Shown piece after piece: positions 17,300 through 27,033 of a stretch of 64,000 bases of DNA. The notes beneath the pieces were generated by a model. It was not told the origin of the DNA. It saw only the letters and a program-made list of their open reading frames with translations, and searched no databases. Location: the NCBI GenBank assembly GCA_036496425.1, contig DASXLG010000367.1, positions 1 through 64,000 of the forward strand, in the 5' to 3' direction. How positions within the stretch are numbered: position 1 is the first letter of the stretch; the number at the start of each line of letters is the position of its first letter. A program made the translations under genes and the position numbers. This DNA comes from Terriglobia bacterium. Lineage in GTDB: Bacteria; Acidobacteriota; Terriglobia; 20CM-2-55-15.

Positions 17300-18805
17300 C
17301 TAATTCCCCCGCAGGGTCTGCTCCCAGCCCGCGATCATATCTTCATAGCGCATCCGGAGTTCCGTATCTTTGATTTCCGTGAGGTTGGTCCGCATGGCGG
17401 CGATGGCGCTCCTCAGTGAGGAACGGAGCATTTGAAGTCCGACCTGCAGATCGGACGCAACTTTGAGGTAAATGATCGAGCGCAGATCCTCCATGACCTT
17501 CAAGGCTTCGGCCGCGCAGCTGGCAACCCGCGACGGGATCTCCGTGGCGCGAATGAGGCCATCCTGAACACCTTTTTCCCGTTCCGCGGAACCTTTGGGT
17601 AGTTTGTAGGCGGCCAGCACAAGCCCATATGCGGCAGCGTCCGCATCGACCAGTTCCAGCAGGGTTGAGGCGTAGGGCGCCAGCCGGTCGAGGGCGTCGT
17701 TGTAGCGTTCGGCGTGCTGGGTGTGGTTCTTTTTATCTTTCGTGATCCGGATCACCATTTGTCCGAGCGATGCGCCGAGCGCGCCTGCCAGGGCGGCGAC
17801 GCTGCCGCCGGCCGGAGCCGGTGTTCCCGCCGCGACCTGGTCGATGAACGGCCGCAAGCTGTCGGCCATGGACGGATGCTGCGCCTGCTGCCCGGCGCTT
17901 TCAATCACCGCGTCGAGACGATTCTCGAGAATCATGTCGGGCCGGAAGTTCTCGACCCGCAGGTAATACTCGGCTGCTTGATTCAGCGCCTTCTGGGGGA
18001 TCAGGCCGATGATTTCACTGCCCGCAATGCCGACGCCGTATCGTTCGGCCTCGCGCCGCACGGCTTCGAAGACGATGCCCATCGGCGTCTGTTCGTAGTC
18101 GGTGAGGTTCATGGAGACCTGCGCCAGATTTCTTTCCGCCAACAGGACGCCCATCGCTTTGACATTACGAAAACCCCCGCTGGAGTGACGGACCCGTTTC
18201 GCGATGAACTTTGCGATTCCGACATTGTTGGTGTTCAGGTTGATGTTATAGGCGATCAGCGGCTTGCGGACTCCGACCACGGTGGCGCCTGCCGTGGGAT
18301 GAATCTGGGAGGGGCCGAAATCCGGCTTACGCTCGGGATTACTGGAGATTTCGTCGCGCAGCCCTTCGAACTGGCCGCGCCGGATATTTTCCAGATTGAC
18401 GCGATCGGGCCGTGCCGCAGCGGATTCGTAGAGATACACCGGGATGTGAAGCCGCTCGGCGATCTCGCGCGCCGTGTGTGTCGCAAGCGCGATGCATTGT
18501 TCGATGGTGATGCCGCGGATCGGGATGAACGGAACCACATCCGTCGCGCCGATGCGCGGATGTTCGCCCTGGTGTTTTGTCAGATCGATCGACTTTGCGG
18601 CTTCTTCAACGCCGCGGAAGACCGCTTCACCGATCACTTCCGGTGAGCCGACGATCGTCACGACAGCGCGGTTGTGGTCGCCGTCCATCTCATGGCCGAG
18701 AAGATAGACGCCGCTGACCGATGTGATCGCTTTCACTATCGCTTCGACGACTTCGGGCCGCCGGCCTTCACTGAAGTTGGGGACGCATTCAACCAGTCGA
18801 TTCAT
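17300..18805 (-). CDS. ftcD: Bifunctional glutamate formimidoyltransferase / formimidoyl-THF cyclodeaminase
   Basis: A 501-residue fusion of a formiminotransferase (about 1-300; MNRLVECVPNFSEGRR, HQGEHPRIGATDVVPFIP) with a cyclodeaminase domain (about 320-495; VAAGTPAPAGGSVAALAGALG). It transfers the formimino group of formiminoglutamate to tetrahydrofolate and then releases ammonia, giving methenyl-THF: the last steps of folate-dependent histidine degradation. Start at 18805 has GGAGCAGAG just upstream; a 14-residue longer form is open but lacks this support. The start lies inside the 3' end of hutI, so translation is probably coupled. Last gene of the hut operon. It uses the folate route rather than hutG/hutF. 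Confidence 0.92.
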   Translation of the reverse strand: MNRLVECVPNFSEGRRPEVVEAIVKAITSVSGVYLLGHEMDGDHNRAVVTIVGSPEVIGEAVFRGVEEAAKSIDLTKHQGEHPRIGATDVVPFIPIRGITIEQCIALATHTAREIAERLHIPVYLYESAAARPDRVNLENIRRGQFEGLRDEISSNPERKPDFGPSQIHPTAGATVVGVRKPLIAYNINLNTNNVGIAKFIAKRVRHSSGGFRNVKAMGVLLAERNLAQVSMNLTDYEQTPMGIVFEAVRREAERYGVGIAGSEIIGLIPQKALNQAAEYYLRVENFRPDMILENRLDAVIESAGQQAQHPSMADSLRPFIDQVAAGTPAPAGGSVAALAGALGASLGQMVIRITKDKKNHTQHAERYNDALDRLAPYASTLLELVDADAAAYGLVLAAYKLPKGSAEREKGVQDGLIRATEIPSRVASCAAEALKVMEDLRSIIYLKVASDLQVGLQMLRSSLRSAIAAMRTNLTEIKDTELRMRYEDMIAGWEQTLRGN

Positions 18806-20012
18806 CTCTGCTCCATGCGAGTTCTCCGCGCTTGAACGTTGCGACACAGAAGTTTACCGCGGTGAAATAGGGAATTTCGCGGTAATCCGCAACGTCATAG
18901 ACCGCGAAGTCTGCCTGCTTGCCCGGTTCGATCGATCCGAGACGATCCTGACGCCGCAGCGCGCACGCGCCATTGATCGTGGCGGCGGCAATCGCCTCTG
19001 CGGGAGTCATCTTCATCTGGGTGCATGCCAGCGACAGGACGAACTGCATATTCAGCGTCGGCGATGTACCCGGATTAAAATCGGTCGCGAGCGCGACGGC
19101 TGCGCCGCTATCGATGAGTTGGCGCGCCGGTGCGTAGTGTGTGGCGCCGGTGTTGAACAGCGTCGCCGGAAGCAGGGTGGCGATCACGTTCGAGGCGGCC
19201 AGCCTCTCGATATTTTCGGCAGTGATGGCGCCGAGATGGTCGGCCGACGTCGCGCCGATTTCAACGGCGAGTGCGGCGCCGCCCGAAGACTGAAATTCGT
19301 CGGCATGAATCTTGATCTGCATGCCGAGAGATTTCGCTTTCGCAAATATGCGCCGGGCTTCCTCCGGCGTGAAAACGCCGGGTTCGACGAAGACATCGCA
19401 GAACTCCGCCAGGCGCTTCGCCTGAATCGTTTCCAGATCGTGGAGAACCTCGCCGACGAAAGCCTGCCGGTCTGTAATGAACTCCTGAGGAATGGCGTGG
19501 GCTCCAAGGTAGGTCGGCACGACTTCGAGCTGCCCGGCCGACCGCATCGCTTCAAGCATTCGAACCTCGGTGTCCAGATTCAGCCCGTATCCGCTCTTGG
19601 CTTCGATTGTGGTGGTGCCGTACTCCAGGAAGCGATCGGCAAACTGCACGCGCAGATCCGGCATGGCGCGCACCGCTTTCACGCTGGATAAAATGCCGCC
19701 GCCGCGCGCGAGGATATCCATGTAAGGCGTGCCTTCGATTCGCCATTCGAATTCGTCAGCGCGCGTCCCGGCAAAAACCGCGTGGGTGTGGGAATCGACG
19801 AAGCCGGGCAGAACGATTTTGCCGGACGCATCGAAGGCGGGCGCCTTCGTGTCCGGCAACTGGTCGGTTGGACCGGTCCAGTCGATGAATCCGTCGCGAA
19901 CGGAGATTGCGCCGTCTGCAATGATGGAGAGGTCGCGCAATGCGCGGCCCCGCCGGGGCGCAGGTCCTTTCAGGGTTAGAAGCTGTTTCGCGTGGACGAT
20001 GTTGAAAGTCAT
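18789..20012 (-). CDS. hutI: Imidazolonepropionase
   Basis: A 407-residue amidohydrolase that opens the imidazolone ring to N-formimino-L-glutamate. The metal motif VDSHTHAVFAGTRADEF, the substrate loop RGGGILSSVKA, TIEAKSGYGL, the metal His in KIHADEF and the final Asp in ALATDFNPGT match the HutI family. Start chosen at MTFNIVHAKQLL (20012). An in-frame ATG at 20036 is part of the dispersed 187-bp element (it is conserved at the same place in copy A), although the GGAGGGGA of that element could drive it. Operon order is hutH-hutU-element-hutI-ftcD. Confidence 0.92.
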   Translation of the reverse strand: MTFNIVHAKQLLTLKGPAPRRGRALRDLSIIADGAISVRDGFIDWTGPTDQLPDTKAPAFDASGKIVLPGFVDSHTHAVFAGTRADEFEWRIEGTPYMDILARGGGILSSVKAVRAMPDLRVQFADRFLEYGTTTIEAKSGYGLNLDTEVRMLEAMRSAGQLEVVPTYLGAHAIPQEFITDRQAFVGEVLHDLETIQAKRLAEFCDVFVEPGVFTPEEARRIFAKAKSLGMQIKIHADEFQSSGGAALAVEIGATSADHLGAITAENIERLAASNVIATLLPATLFNTGATHYAPARQLIDSGAAVALATDFNPGTSPTLNMQFVLSLACTQMKMTPAEAIAAATINGACALRRQDRLGSIEPGKQADFAVYDVADYREIPYFTAVNFCVATFKRGELAWSRDESTG

Positions 20013-20033
20013 GGCCTGAAGTCCGGAGGTGGA

Positions 20034-20222
20034 CATTCCCCTCCTTTCAAAGGAGGGGTGTCTGCGCCACCAAGAAGAAGATCCCGTTCCTTAGCGGCGC
20101 AGACGGGGTGGTTAGTAACTACAAACAAATAAGGTGCGCTGCGCGGTTCCTTGATAACCGCCCCGCCCGCGCGTTCTAACGTTTTGACTGCTCGGGCACC
20201 CCGCCTTGAAAAGGCGGGGAAT
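20034..20222 (-). repeat. Dispersed intergenic element, copy B (about 189 bp)
   Basis: Inverted copy of the element at 1580-1766. The conserved core includes GTTAGAACGC, GGGCGGGGCGGTTA, GAACCGCG, AGCGCACCTT, AGTTACTAACC, CCCCGTCTGCGCCGCTAAG and GGCGCAG. Terminal arms are CCCCGCCTTTTCAAGGCGGGG at one end and CTCCTTTCAAAGGAGG at the other. It interrupts the hut operon between hutU and hutI, where it contributes a GGAGGGGA-ATG directly upstream of hutI. Confidence 0.85.
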
Positions 20223-20266
20223 CGGCCACCACCCAAACATCTCTCCGACCGTCACCCCCTCACGGC

Positions 20267-21907
20267 CTAAATCTTGATCCCCTTGCGCTGCGCAAATTCC
20301 TTCGCCTCTTCGTATCCCGCATCCGCATGCCGCGCGACGCCGATACCCGGATCGTTTGTCAACACGCGGTTGAGCCGCTCTGTCATCTCGTCCGTACCAT
20401 CCGCAACGATCACCTGGCCCGCATGCAGCGAATATCCGATTCCCACCCCGCCGCCATGATGAAACGAAACCCAACTCGCCCCGGATGCGGTATTCAAGAG
20501 GGCATTGAGGATCGGCCAGTCGGCGATGGCGTCACTGCCGTCTTTCATGGCTTCAGTCTCCCGATACGGCGATGCGACGGATCCGCAATCGAGATGATCG
20601 CGTCCGATAACGATCGGCGCCTCAACCGTGCCCTTCTTCACGAGATCATTGATACGCTCGCCGAATTGCGCACGCTCGCCATAGCCCAACCAGCAGATTC
20701 TCGCGGGCAGTCCCTGAAAGTGGACTCTTTCACGGGCGAGGTGAATCCATCGATTCAGGACCTCGTCCTCTGGAAAGAGTTCCAGGACGAGTTCATCAGT
20801 GATGGCGATGTCCTTCGGATTGCCTGAAAGCGCGGCCCAGCGGAACGGCCCGCGTCCCTCCGCAAACATCGGCCGGATATAGGCGGGGATGAATCCCGGG
20901 AAGTCGTACGCGTTCTTCACACCGCCCTCGAAAGCCATCGTCCGGATGTTGTTTCCGTAGTCGAAGGTGACGGCTCCTTGCTTCTGCATGTCGAGCATCG
21001 CCTGGACGTGAATCGCCATCGACTCGATCGCCCGCGCGGTGTAGGCCTTGGGATCGGATTCACGAAGCTTGCCGGCGTCATCAAGTGTCAGTCCTCGCGG
21101 GATGTATCCGTTGAGCGGATCGTGCGCGCTCGTCTGATCGGTCAGCACGTCCGGTATGCCGCCCCGCCGCACCATTTCCGGAAGGACGTCGGCGCAGTTG
21201 CCCACGAGTCCGACCGAGAGTGCTTTTTTCGCGTCGCGCGCGGCCGTCACGAGCTTCCATGCTTCGTTGAGGGAATCGGTCCAGGTGTCGAGGTATCCGG
21301 TATCGATGCGCCGCTGCACGCGCGCGGGATCCACCTCGACCGCCAGAACGGCCGCGCCATTCATCGTTCCTGCAAGCGGCTGCGCTCCGCCCATTCCGCC
21401 AAGGCCGCCGGTCAGGAGGATCTTTCCCTCCAGGGAACCGTTGAAGTGTTGGCGCGCCGCCGCCGCAAATGTTTCATACGTTCCTTGAACGATTCCCTGA
21501 GTGCCGATATAGATCCAGCTGCCCGCCGTCATCTGTCCGTACATCGTGAGTTGCAACGCTTCCAGGCGATTGAATTCATCGCGAGTCGCCCAGTGCGGCA
21601 CGAGATTGGCGTTTGCGATCAACACCCGTGGCGAATGCGGAAAGGTGCGAAACACCCCGACCGGTTTTCCGGATTGAATGAGAAGGGTTTCGTCGTTTTC
21701 CAGAGCGCGGAGCGCGCGCACAATCGCGTGATAGGCATCCCAGCTGCGCGCCGCCCGGCCGGATCCGCCGTAGACGATGAGTTTCCTCGGATTTTCAGCG
21801 ACGTCCTCATCGAGGTTGTTCATCAGCATGCGCATTGCGGCTTCCTGATGCCAGCCCTTGCAGCAGATGGCCGTACCGCGGGGGGCCCGTACCGGCGTGT
21901 AGTTCAT
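20267..21907 (-). CDS. hutU: Urocanate hydratase
   Basis: A 546-residue NAD+-dependent enzyme that hydrates urocanate to imidazolonepropionate. Diagnostic stretches are [66 protein letters not shown] and the late [18 protein letters not shown]. Length is normal for the family. Its ATG overlaps the hutH stop by four bases (ATGA). The N-terminal ~20 residues vary in the family and the start is supported only by the overlap. Confidence 0.94.
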   Translation of the reverse strand: MNYTPVRAPRGTAICCKGWHQEAAMRMLMNNLDEDVAENPRKLIVYGGSGRAARSWDAYHAIVRALRALENDETLLIQSGKPVGVFRTFPHSPRVLIANANLVPHWATRDEFNRLEALQLTMYGQMTAGSWIYIGTQGIVQGTYETFAAAARQHFNGSLEGKILLTGGLGGMGGAQPLAGTMNGAAVLAVEVDPARVQRRIDTGYLDTWTDSLNEAWKLVTAARDAKKALSVGLVGNCADVLPEMVRRGGIPDVLTDQTSAHDPLNGYIPRGLTLDDAGKLRESDPKAYTARAIESMAIHVQAMLDMQKQGAVTFDYGNNIRTMAFEGGVKNAYDFPGFIPAYIRPMFAEGRGPFRWAALSGNPKDIAITDELVLELFPEDEVLNRWIHLARERVHFQGLPARICWLGYGERAQFGERINDLVKKGTVEAPIVIGRDHLDCGSVASPYRETEAMKDGSDAIADWPILNALLNTASGASWVSFHHGGGVGIGYSLHAGQVIVADGTDEMTERLNRVLTNDPGIGVARHADAGYEEAKEFAQRKGIKI

Positions 21908-23421
21908 GATGGATCCTCGGCGAGCCGGATGAAGTCCGGTTCATTCATGATGCGAATCATGCGTTCAATATCGGTAGAGAGAACACGATCGAGGGCAACG
22001 TGCGGAATGTTTTTGCGGATGTGCGAGTGTGTTGCCTCGATCGAGGCGCTGGATTTCAAGGGCCGCAGATAGTCGATGCCTTGAGCGGCGCACAGAAACT
22101 CGATTGCCAGAATCCGCTCCACATTCGTAACAACCTGTTTCAGCTTGAGCGCCGCGCCCATGGCCATCGGCACGTGGTCTTCTTTGTTGCCGGAAGTGGG
22201 AATCGAATCCACGGACGCCGGATGCGACAGCACTTTGTTCTCACTGGCAAGCGCGGCGGCGGCGACCTGGGCGATCATGAATCCGGAATTCAATCCCGGC
22301 TGATCGGCCAGAAACGGCGGCAGGTCTCCGTATTCTGGATTCAGCAGACGTTCGATGCGCCGCTCCGAGATGTTGGCGAGAACAGACAGCGATATCGCCA
22401 GGAAGTCGAACGCCAGCCCCAGGTACTGGCCATGAAAATTGCCGCCGGAAAGAACCTCGCTGGTATCGGCAAAGACCAGGGGATTGTCCGTTGCGCTGTT
22501 GATTTCGATGGCCGCCGTCTTCCGCACGTTTTCCAGACACTCGCGCACGGGTCCGTGAACCTGGGGCATGCACCGGAGGCTGTAGGCATCCTGAACACGG
22601 CCGCAATCGAGGTGCGACTCGCGGATCTCGCTGCCCCGGAGAAAGCGTGACAGCCTCTCCGCCACCTGAAGCTGCCCGGGATGCGGCCGCGCCTGATGGA
22701 TTCTCGCGTCGAAAGCGACTGGAGAGCCTTTCAATGCTTCGAGCGACATCGCTCCGGCCAGATCGGCCAGATCCGCAAGTTGCGTGGCTTTCATCGAACT
22801 GATGATGCCGGTTGCCAGAGTAACTTGCGTCCCATTTAGCAGAGCCAGGCCTTCCTTCGCCTCCAGGTCCAGAGGCGCGATTCCTATGCCTTCGAACGCT
22901 TCGCGTCCGGTGATCCTCGTCGAGGCGCTGAAGACCTCACCCTCGCCGATCAGGACGAGCGCGAGGTGAGCCAGCGGCGCAAGATCGCCGCTGGCGCCGA
23001 CGCTGCCGCGGCAGGGAATCACCGGGTACACGTGATGGTTCAACAGATCGCAGAGCCGCTCGGCCACCACCGGCCGCGCTCCGGAGAGACCCTTGGCCAG
23101 GACATTTGCGCGCAGCAGCATCAATGCGCGGACTTCGATTTCGCTGAAAGGCTCGCCCACTCCGCAGGCGTGGCTGCGGACCAGATTGTGCTGCAGTGGA
23201 GTGATCTGGTCGCGGCCGATATGAACGTCCGAAAGCTTGCCGAAGCCGGTCGAAACGCCGTAAACCACGCGGTCGTCGCGGACGATCGTTTCGATGACGG
23301 CGAGGGAGCGCGACATCTTTCCGGCGGCGTCCGGATGCAGCGCCACGCGGCGCCGCTCCATCGCGACCTCCAAAACGTTTTCGATTGTCAGAATCTCGCC
23401 GTCAATCAACAGCGGAACCAT
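21904..23421 (-). CDS. hutH: Histidine ammonia-lyase
   Basis: A 505-residue MIO-dependent lyase converting L-histidine to urocanate and ammonia. The self-cyclising A143-S144-G145 triad lies in [42 protein letters not shown] and the C-terminal [21 protein letters not shown] with [15 protein letters not shown] are typical of HutH rather than phenylalanine ammonia-lyase. First gene of the hut operon. The upstream gap to the divergent amidohydrolase (about 64 bases) must hold the operon promoter. No HutC-like regulator is seen in the window. Confidence 0.95.
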   Translation of the reverse strand: MVPLLIDGEILTIENVLEVAMERRRVALHPDAAGKMSRSLAVIETIVRDDRVVYGVSTGFGKLSDVHIGRDQITPLQHNLVRSHACGVGEPFSEIEVRALMLLRANVLAKGLSGARPVVAERLCDLLNHHVYPVIPCRGSVGASGDLAPLAHLALVLIGEGEVFSASTRITGREAFEGIGIAPLDLEAKEGLALLNGTQVTLATGIISSMKATQLADLADLAGAMSLEALKGSPVAFDARIHQARPHPGQLQVAERLSRFLRGSEIRESHLDCGRVQDAYSLRCMPQVHGPVRECLENVRKTAAIEINSATDNPLVFADTSEVLSGGNFHGQYLGLAFDFLAISLSVLANISERRIERLLNPEYGDLPPFLADQPGLNSGFMIAQVAAAALASENKVLSHPASVDSIPTSGNKEDHVPMAMGAALKLKQVVTNVERILAIEFLCAAQGIDYLRPLKSSASIEATHSHIRKNIPHVALDRVLSTDIERMIRIMNEPDFIRLAEDPS

Positions 23422-23485
23422 ATAAAAGAATCATAGCCGCGATGACCCCGATTGTGTTTAGCTACGCTACCGAAAAGGAGAAGAC

Positions 23486-25114
23486 GTGGGTAAAAGACTC
23501 TCTCGCAGAACATTCCTGGGCAGCGCGGCTGCCGCCGCGATCGGTTTCGGAACACCGCTGGGTTCCCTGAGTGGTTACGCGCAAGCCGCGCAGGTTGCGG
23601 ATGATGGCCGCGATCTCGCGCTCATCAACGGTAAAATTCATACGATGGACGGGAGCAACCGCGTCGTGTCTCAGTTGCTGATCCGGAACGGCCGCTTCGC
23701 CGCCGTCGGCAACAATGTTTCCCGTACAGGCAATGTCCGAACCGTCAACCTGATGGGAAAAACCGTCATTCCCGGCATCATCGATGCGCATAACCATATC
23801 GTTCTTGTCGGCAACAGACCCGGATGGCACACGCCGCTGGAGCACGTCTTCACGATCCCCGACGCAGTGACGGCTCTCAAAGCGCGCAGCATGGAAGTTC
23901 CAGCCGGCGAATTCATCACCACCGTGGGTCCGATCGCCGCAATGCAGTTCGAAGAAAAACGCCTGCCGAACTTGACGGAACTCGACGCGGTGAACCGGCC
24001 GGTCTTCATCATCGCGGCCCAAGGCGGCACACGCACGAATACACAGGGGAAGATCTGGTTCGAGGCGAAAGGAATCACCGTTGGAGCGGATGGCGTTCTT
24101 GCGGGCAATCAGTCGGGCCTCGCGCTTCAAACCTTGCGGAAAGAGTTGCTGACTCCGGAGACCCGAAAACGAAGTGCTTTCGGAGCACTTCAGTATTACG
24201 CGTCGCTCGGCATTACGACCATTCGCGATGCGGGCGCGTTCCATAAAGACGAACCGTCGACCGGCGTTGCCGACGAAAACACCTACACGATGCACAACCC
24301 GTTTCTGGCGCTCCACAGTGAAGGGAGGATGCCAACCCGGCTGCGAATTGATTTTCTCCACCAGGACCCGCCGAACGCCAATCCGCCATTGCCAACGTTG
24401 TCCCAACGGCTGAAGAACTCATTTCCATTCTTCGGCGATGAGTGGCTCAAGACCGGCGGCATCGGAGAGTTCACCGGAGGCGGCGTCGACGGATTACGCG
24501 CGATCGCGAAGGCGGGATGGCGCGCCGAAGACCACGCCCTGAATCTCGCGATGGTTACGAACGAGATTAAAGACCGCGAGACCGTGAACGCGGAGATCCC
24601 GATTACCAACCTTCGATGGATCGTTTCCCACATTCCCGAGTTTCCCATCGATCTGGCAAATCGAGCCAACGCCATGGGAATGGGCGTTCTGGTCGGATGG
24701 GGACCGCTGCGCACTCTTCCCCGGAATGCCGCGGCCGGCATCAGCCTCGGGCCGCCGTACCGGATGCTGATGAATCACCCGATTCACAAGGGCTATCACT
24801 CGGATGGAGGCGATATCACCATCATCAACCCCTGGGTGAATTTCTATACGATCACAACCGGCAAGAACCTCGCAGGAGACCAGATTCTCGGCGACCAGAA
24901 GCTGACCCGGCAGGAAACCATGTGGCTCGCCACCACCGCCAACAAATGGTTCATCCGGGAAGACGATATCGGTTCGATCGAGGCGGGAAATCGCGCGGAT
25001 CTGGCGGTCCTGGACCGGGATTATTTCACCGTGCCGGATGAAGATCTCAAGCGCACGAAGTCGCTGCTGACTGTCGTTGGCGGCAAAGTCGTCCACAATG
25101 TGGGAGTTGTGTGA
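23486..25114 (+). CDS. Tat-exported amidohydrolase (YtcJ-like)
   Basis: A 542-residue metal-dependent hydrolase. Twin-arginine signal SRRTFLGSAAAAAIGFG at the N-terminus implies folded export. The amidohydrolase signature is present at both ends: an N-terminal beta-sandwich (DLALINGKIHTMDG), metal motif GIIDAHNHIVLVG and C-terminal SIEAGNRADLAVLDRDYF. The overall pattern (long loops, HSDGGDITIINPW) resembles the YtcJ/AtzF-like amidohydrolase_3 group. Substrate unknown. It is divergent from hutH; any relation to histidine metabolism is unproven. Confidence 0.82.
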   Translation: MGKRLSRRTFLGSAAAAAIGFGTPLGSLSGYAQAAQVADDGRDLALINGKIHTMDGSNRVVSQLLIRNGRFAAVGNNVSRTGNVRTVNLMGKTVIPGIIDAHNHIVLVGNRPGWHTPLEHVFTIPDAVTALKARSMEVPAGEFITTVGPIAAMQFEEKRLPNLTELDAVNRPVFIIAAQGGTRTNTQGKIWFEAKGITVGADGVLAGNQSGLALQTLRKELLTPETRKRSAFGALQYYASLGITTIRDAGAFHKDEPSTGVADENTYTMHNPFLALHSEGRMPTRLRIDFLHQDPPNANPPLPTLSQRLKNSFPFFGDEWLKTGGIGEFTGGGVDGLRAIAKAGWRAEDHALNLAMVTNEIKDRETVNAEIPITNLRWIVSHIPEFPIDLANRANAMGMGVLVGWGPLRTLPRNAAAGISLGPPYRMLMNHPIHKGYHSDGGDITIINPWVNFYTITTGKNLAGDQILGDQKLTRQETMWLATTANKWFIREDDIGSIEAGNRADLAVLDRDYFTVPDEDLKRTKSLLTVVGGKVVHNVGVV

Positions 25115-25172
25115 TCTTCGTGGCGTGAAAATCCATTATCGGCGATGGTCCTGCAGCAAGTGACCCATCTTC

Positions 25173-25244
25173 GGAACCACAAGAAGCACAAAATGCGAAG
25201 GAACGTCGCGTCTCTCTTGTGCATTTTGTGCTTCTTGTGGTTCC
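25173..25244. repeat. Nonamer-built hairpin with 24-bp perfect stem
   Basis: The left arm 25173-25196 (GGAACCACAAGAAGCACAAA...) is perfectly complementary to 25221-25244, with a 24-nt loop. It lies 58 bases after the amidohydrolase stop and before the TIGR03435 gene. There is no T-run after it, so a role as intrinsic terminator is only possible. Same CACAAGAAG family as the hairpin at 48649. Confidence 0.85.
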
Positions 25245-25336
25245 TTCCTCTTATTTTGTGCAAAGGCTAACCCACCACCAATCCGTTAGGATCGGCGCGA
25301 AATCCGCCGTACCATTCATTATCAGGATCTTGCCGC

Positions 25337-26242
25337 ATGACTCTAAAGCTGAGCTTCGAAAAAGAGACGGCGTTGGCGATCGCCCGAATCCTGGCTGTCG
25401 CGATTCCGGTTATCCTTGGCGTTACGGCCGCGCCCGTGCTTCGTGCTCAGTCTGCCGAAAAATTCGAAGTCGCTTCGGTCAGGCGTGTGGAGATCCCGGC
25501 TACCGACAGGGGTGTCCCAGTGTTTCTCCCCACGGGTGGCATAGGCACCTCGGACCCGGGCCGCATTACCTACCACGCTACCTGGCTTATTCCATTGATC
25601 GCAGAAGCCTTTGGCGTTCGATCGGACCAGGTTACCGGACCAGCGTGGCTCACCAGAGAACGCTACGACATTGTCGCCAATATTCCCATGGCCGCCACAA
25701 AAGACCAGTTCAACCTCATGCTGGGGAATTTGCTCATCGATCGCTTCCGTCTCCGTTTCCATATGGACTCGACGATTCGCCCGATCTATATGTTGCGCGT
25801 AGGAAAGAACGGGCCGAAAGTCAAACAGATCAAGCACAGCGCTGACGACCCAACGGCAGCACCCGGTCGAATCGGAGCGCTCGACCCGCAGGGCTGTCCG
25901 GTCCTGCCGCCGGCCCGTCAGGGCATCGTCGGCCTGGGAACCGGTCCCGGCGAAATGTGTTGGACGGGGCAAGCCGTCCCAATGGCAGACATTGTGAGAT
26001 TTATCGAGGGCGAGGGCGCCGGCAGGCCCATCGTGGATGAAACCGGCCTCACGGGCCGCTACGATTTCAAGATTCACCTCCAGACGGTCAACCGCGCCCC
26101 TACCCCCGGAGCCGCGCCGGATCCCGCTCCAACCGTCTTCAACTCTGTTGAGGAACAGCTCGGCTTGAAACTGGAGTCCGCTACCCATTCCTTCCCTCAA
26201 CTCATCATTGATTCCATAGAACGCGAGCCGACAGAAAACTGA
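25337..26242 (+). CDS. TIGR03435-family secreted protein
   Basis: A 301-residue protein matching the TIGR03435 family, which is strongly expanded in Solibacter and relatives. Signal peptide at about 12-38 ending VLRAQS. The family hallmarks follow: EKFEVASVRR, then GRITYHATWLIPLIAEAFGV, LTRERYDIVANIP, LLIDRFRLRFHMDS, PIYMLRVGKNGPK and GRPIVDETGLTGRYDFKIHL. It ends with QLGLKLESATHSFPQLIIDS-IEREPTEN. Function is not established; it is usually found with M56-type sensors and secreted proteins, and an M56 gene lies downstream here. Confidence 0.9.
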   Translation: MTLKLSFEKETALAIARILAVAIPVILGVTAAPVLRAQSAEKFEVASVRRVEIPATDRGVPVFLPTGGIGTSDPGRITYHATWLIPLIAEAFGVRSDQVTGPAWLTRERYDIVANIPMAATKDQFNLMLGNLLIDRFRLRFHMDSTIRPIYMLRVGKNGPKVKQIKHSADDPTAAPGRIGALDPQGCPVLPPARQGIVGLGTGPGEMCWTGQAVPMADIVRFIEGEGAGRPIVDETGLTGRYDFKIHLQTVNRAPTPGAAPDPAPTVFNSVEEQLGLKLESATHSFPQLIIDSIEREPTEN

Positions 26243-26342
26243 TATGCGAGCAGGTAGTAAAGATTTTTTGATTTTTTTCAAAATCCGTAAGTGATTGTTA
26301 AATATATCTGACGAGGCGACTTTGGAAGTTAGAGGGGGGACA

Positions 26343-26737
26343 ATTGTCGTGCCGCGACAATCTCCTGGGACGGGTCCAAGCACATTGTCGTGCCGCGACA
26401 ATCTCCTGGGACGGGTCCAAGCACACTGTCGTGCCGCGACAATCTCCTGGGACGGGTCCAAGCACATTGTCGTGCCGCGACAATCTCCTGGGACGGGTCC
26501 AAGCACATTGTCGTGCCGCGACAATCTCCTGGGACGGGTCCAAGCACACTGTCGTCTCACGACAATCTCCTGGGACAGGTCCAAGCACATTGTCGTGCCG
26601 CGACAATCTCCTGGGACGGGTCCAAGCACACTGTCGTGCCGCGACAATCTCCTGGGACGGGTCCAAGCACACTGTCGTCTCACGACAATCTCCTGAGACA
26701 GGTCCAAGCACATTGTCGTCTCGCGACAATCTCCTGA
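26343..26737. repeat. 41-bp tandem repeat array (10 copies)
   Basis: Ten head-to-tail units begin at 26343, 26384, 26425, 26466, 26507, 26548, 26589, 26630, 26671 and 26712 (the last partial). Each unit starts with the hairpin ATTGTCG-TGCCG-CGACAAT, followed by CTCCTGGGACGGGTCCAAGC. Variants are ACTGTCG in the left arm (copies 3, 6, 8, 9) and loops TCTCA (6, 9) or TCTCG (10). There are no unique spacers, so it is not CRISPR. As 41 is not a multiple of 3, the ORFs across it change frame with each unit and are spurious. Confidence 0.95.
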
Positions 26738-26746
26738 ATCTTCTAA

Positions 26747-26797
26747 AAACGGGGACAGAGAGCAATTTCAGAGGGAAATTACTCACTGTCCCCGTTT
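26747..26797. repeat. CTGTCCCC palindrome (REP-like), copy 1
   Basis: AAACGGGGACAG (26747-26758) pairs with CTGTCCCCGTTT (26786-26797); inside, AGCAATTTC faces GAAATTACT. This GGGGACAG...CTGTCCCC form is typical of palindromes mobilised by REP-associated tyrosine transposases (RAYT), though no such gene is in the window. It abuts the tandem array and overlaps the degenerate 3' end of the M56-POTRA gene. Confidence 0.75.
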
Positions 26798-27033
26798 CCC
26801 GGTTCTCTCGGTGGTTTTCTCGTCCTCTTGAATGTTGATCGTCAGGTTGACGGCTTTCTTCTTCTCGTCCAAATCCTGAATGGGGACCGCCACAAAGTTG
26901 AAGAACCCGCGGCTACCGTACATCTTGATTAGTTTGTCGAAATTGTTCCTCAACATCGTCTCGTTGTAGACCTGGCCGGGAACCAGGCCGAGTACACGTC
27001 GGACTTCGTCGGCTGTGAACTGTTTGTTTCCCG
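26783..27033 (-). pseudogene. Out-of-frame POTRA tail of the M56-POTRA gene
   Basis: Immediately after the frameshift at 27026-27041 the other frame reads KQFTADEVRRVLGLVPGQVY, then NETMLRNNFDKLIKMYGSRG, FFNFVAVPIQDLDEKKKAVN and LTINIQEDEK. This is a clear continuation of a BamA-type POTRA domain. It runs into a TGA inside the CTGTCCCC palindrome (26783-26785), so the original 3' end was probably also lost there. It is not reachable from the M56 start without a frame change. Confidence 0.8.

Noticed and set aside
26259-26290. T-rich stretch after the TIGR03435 gene as an intrinsic terminator
   Set aside because: GATTTTTTTCAAAATC has an AT-only stem with no GC hairpin before it; support is too weak.
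25343-26713. 456-codon minus-strand ORF
   Set aside because: Combines repeat-array translation with the antisense of the TIGR03435 gene.
26343-26737. Possible CRISPR array
   Set aside because: The whole 41-bp unit repeats, including the part where spacers would be; there are no unique spacers and no cas genes nearby.
26295-26838. Several overlapping ORFs of 70-160 residues with repeated peptides on both strands
   Set aside because: They are translations of the tandem array in different frames; the 41-bp unit is not a multiple of three, and there is no start-site support.
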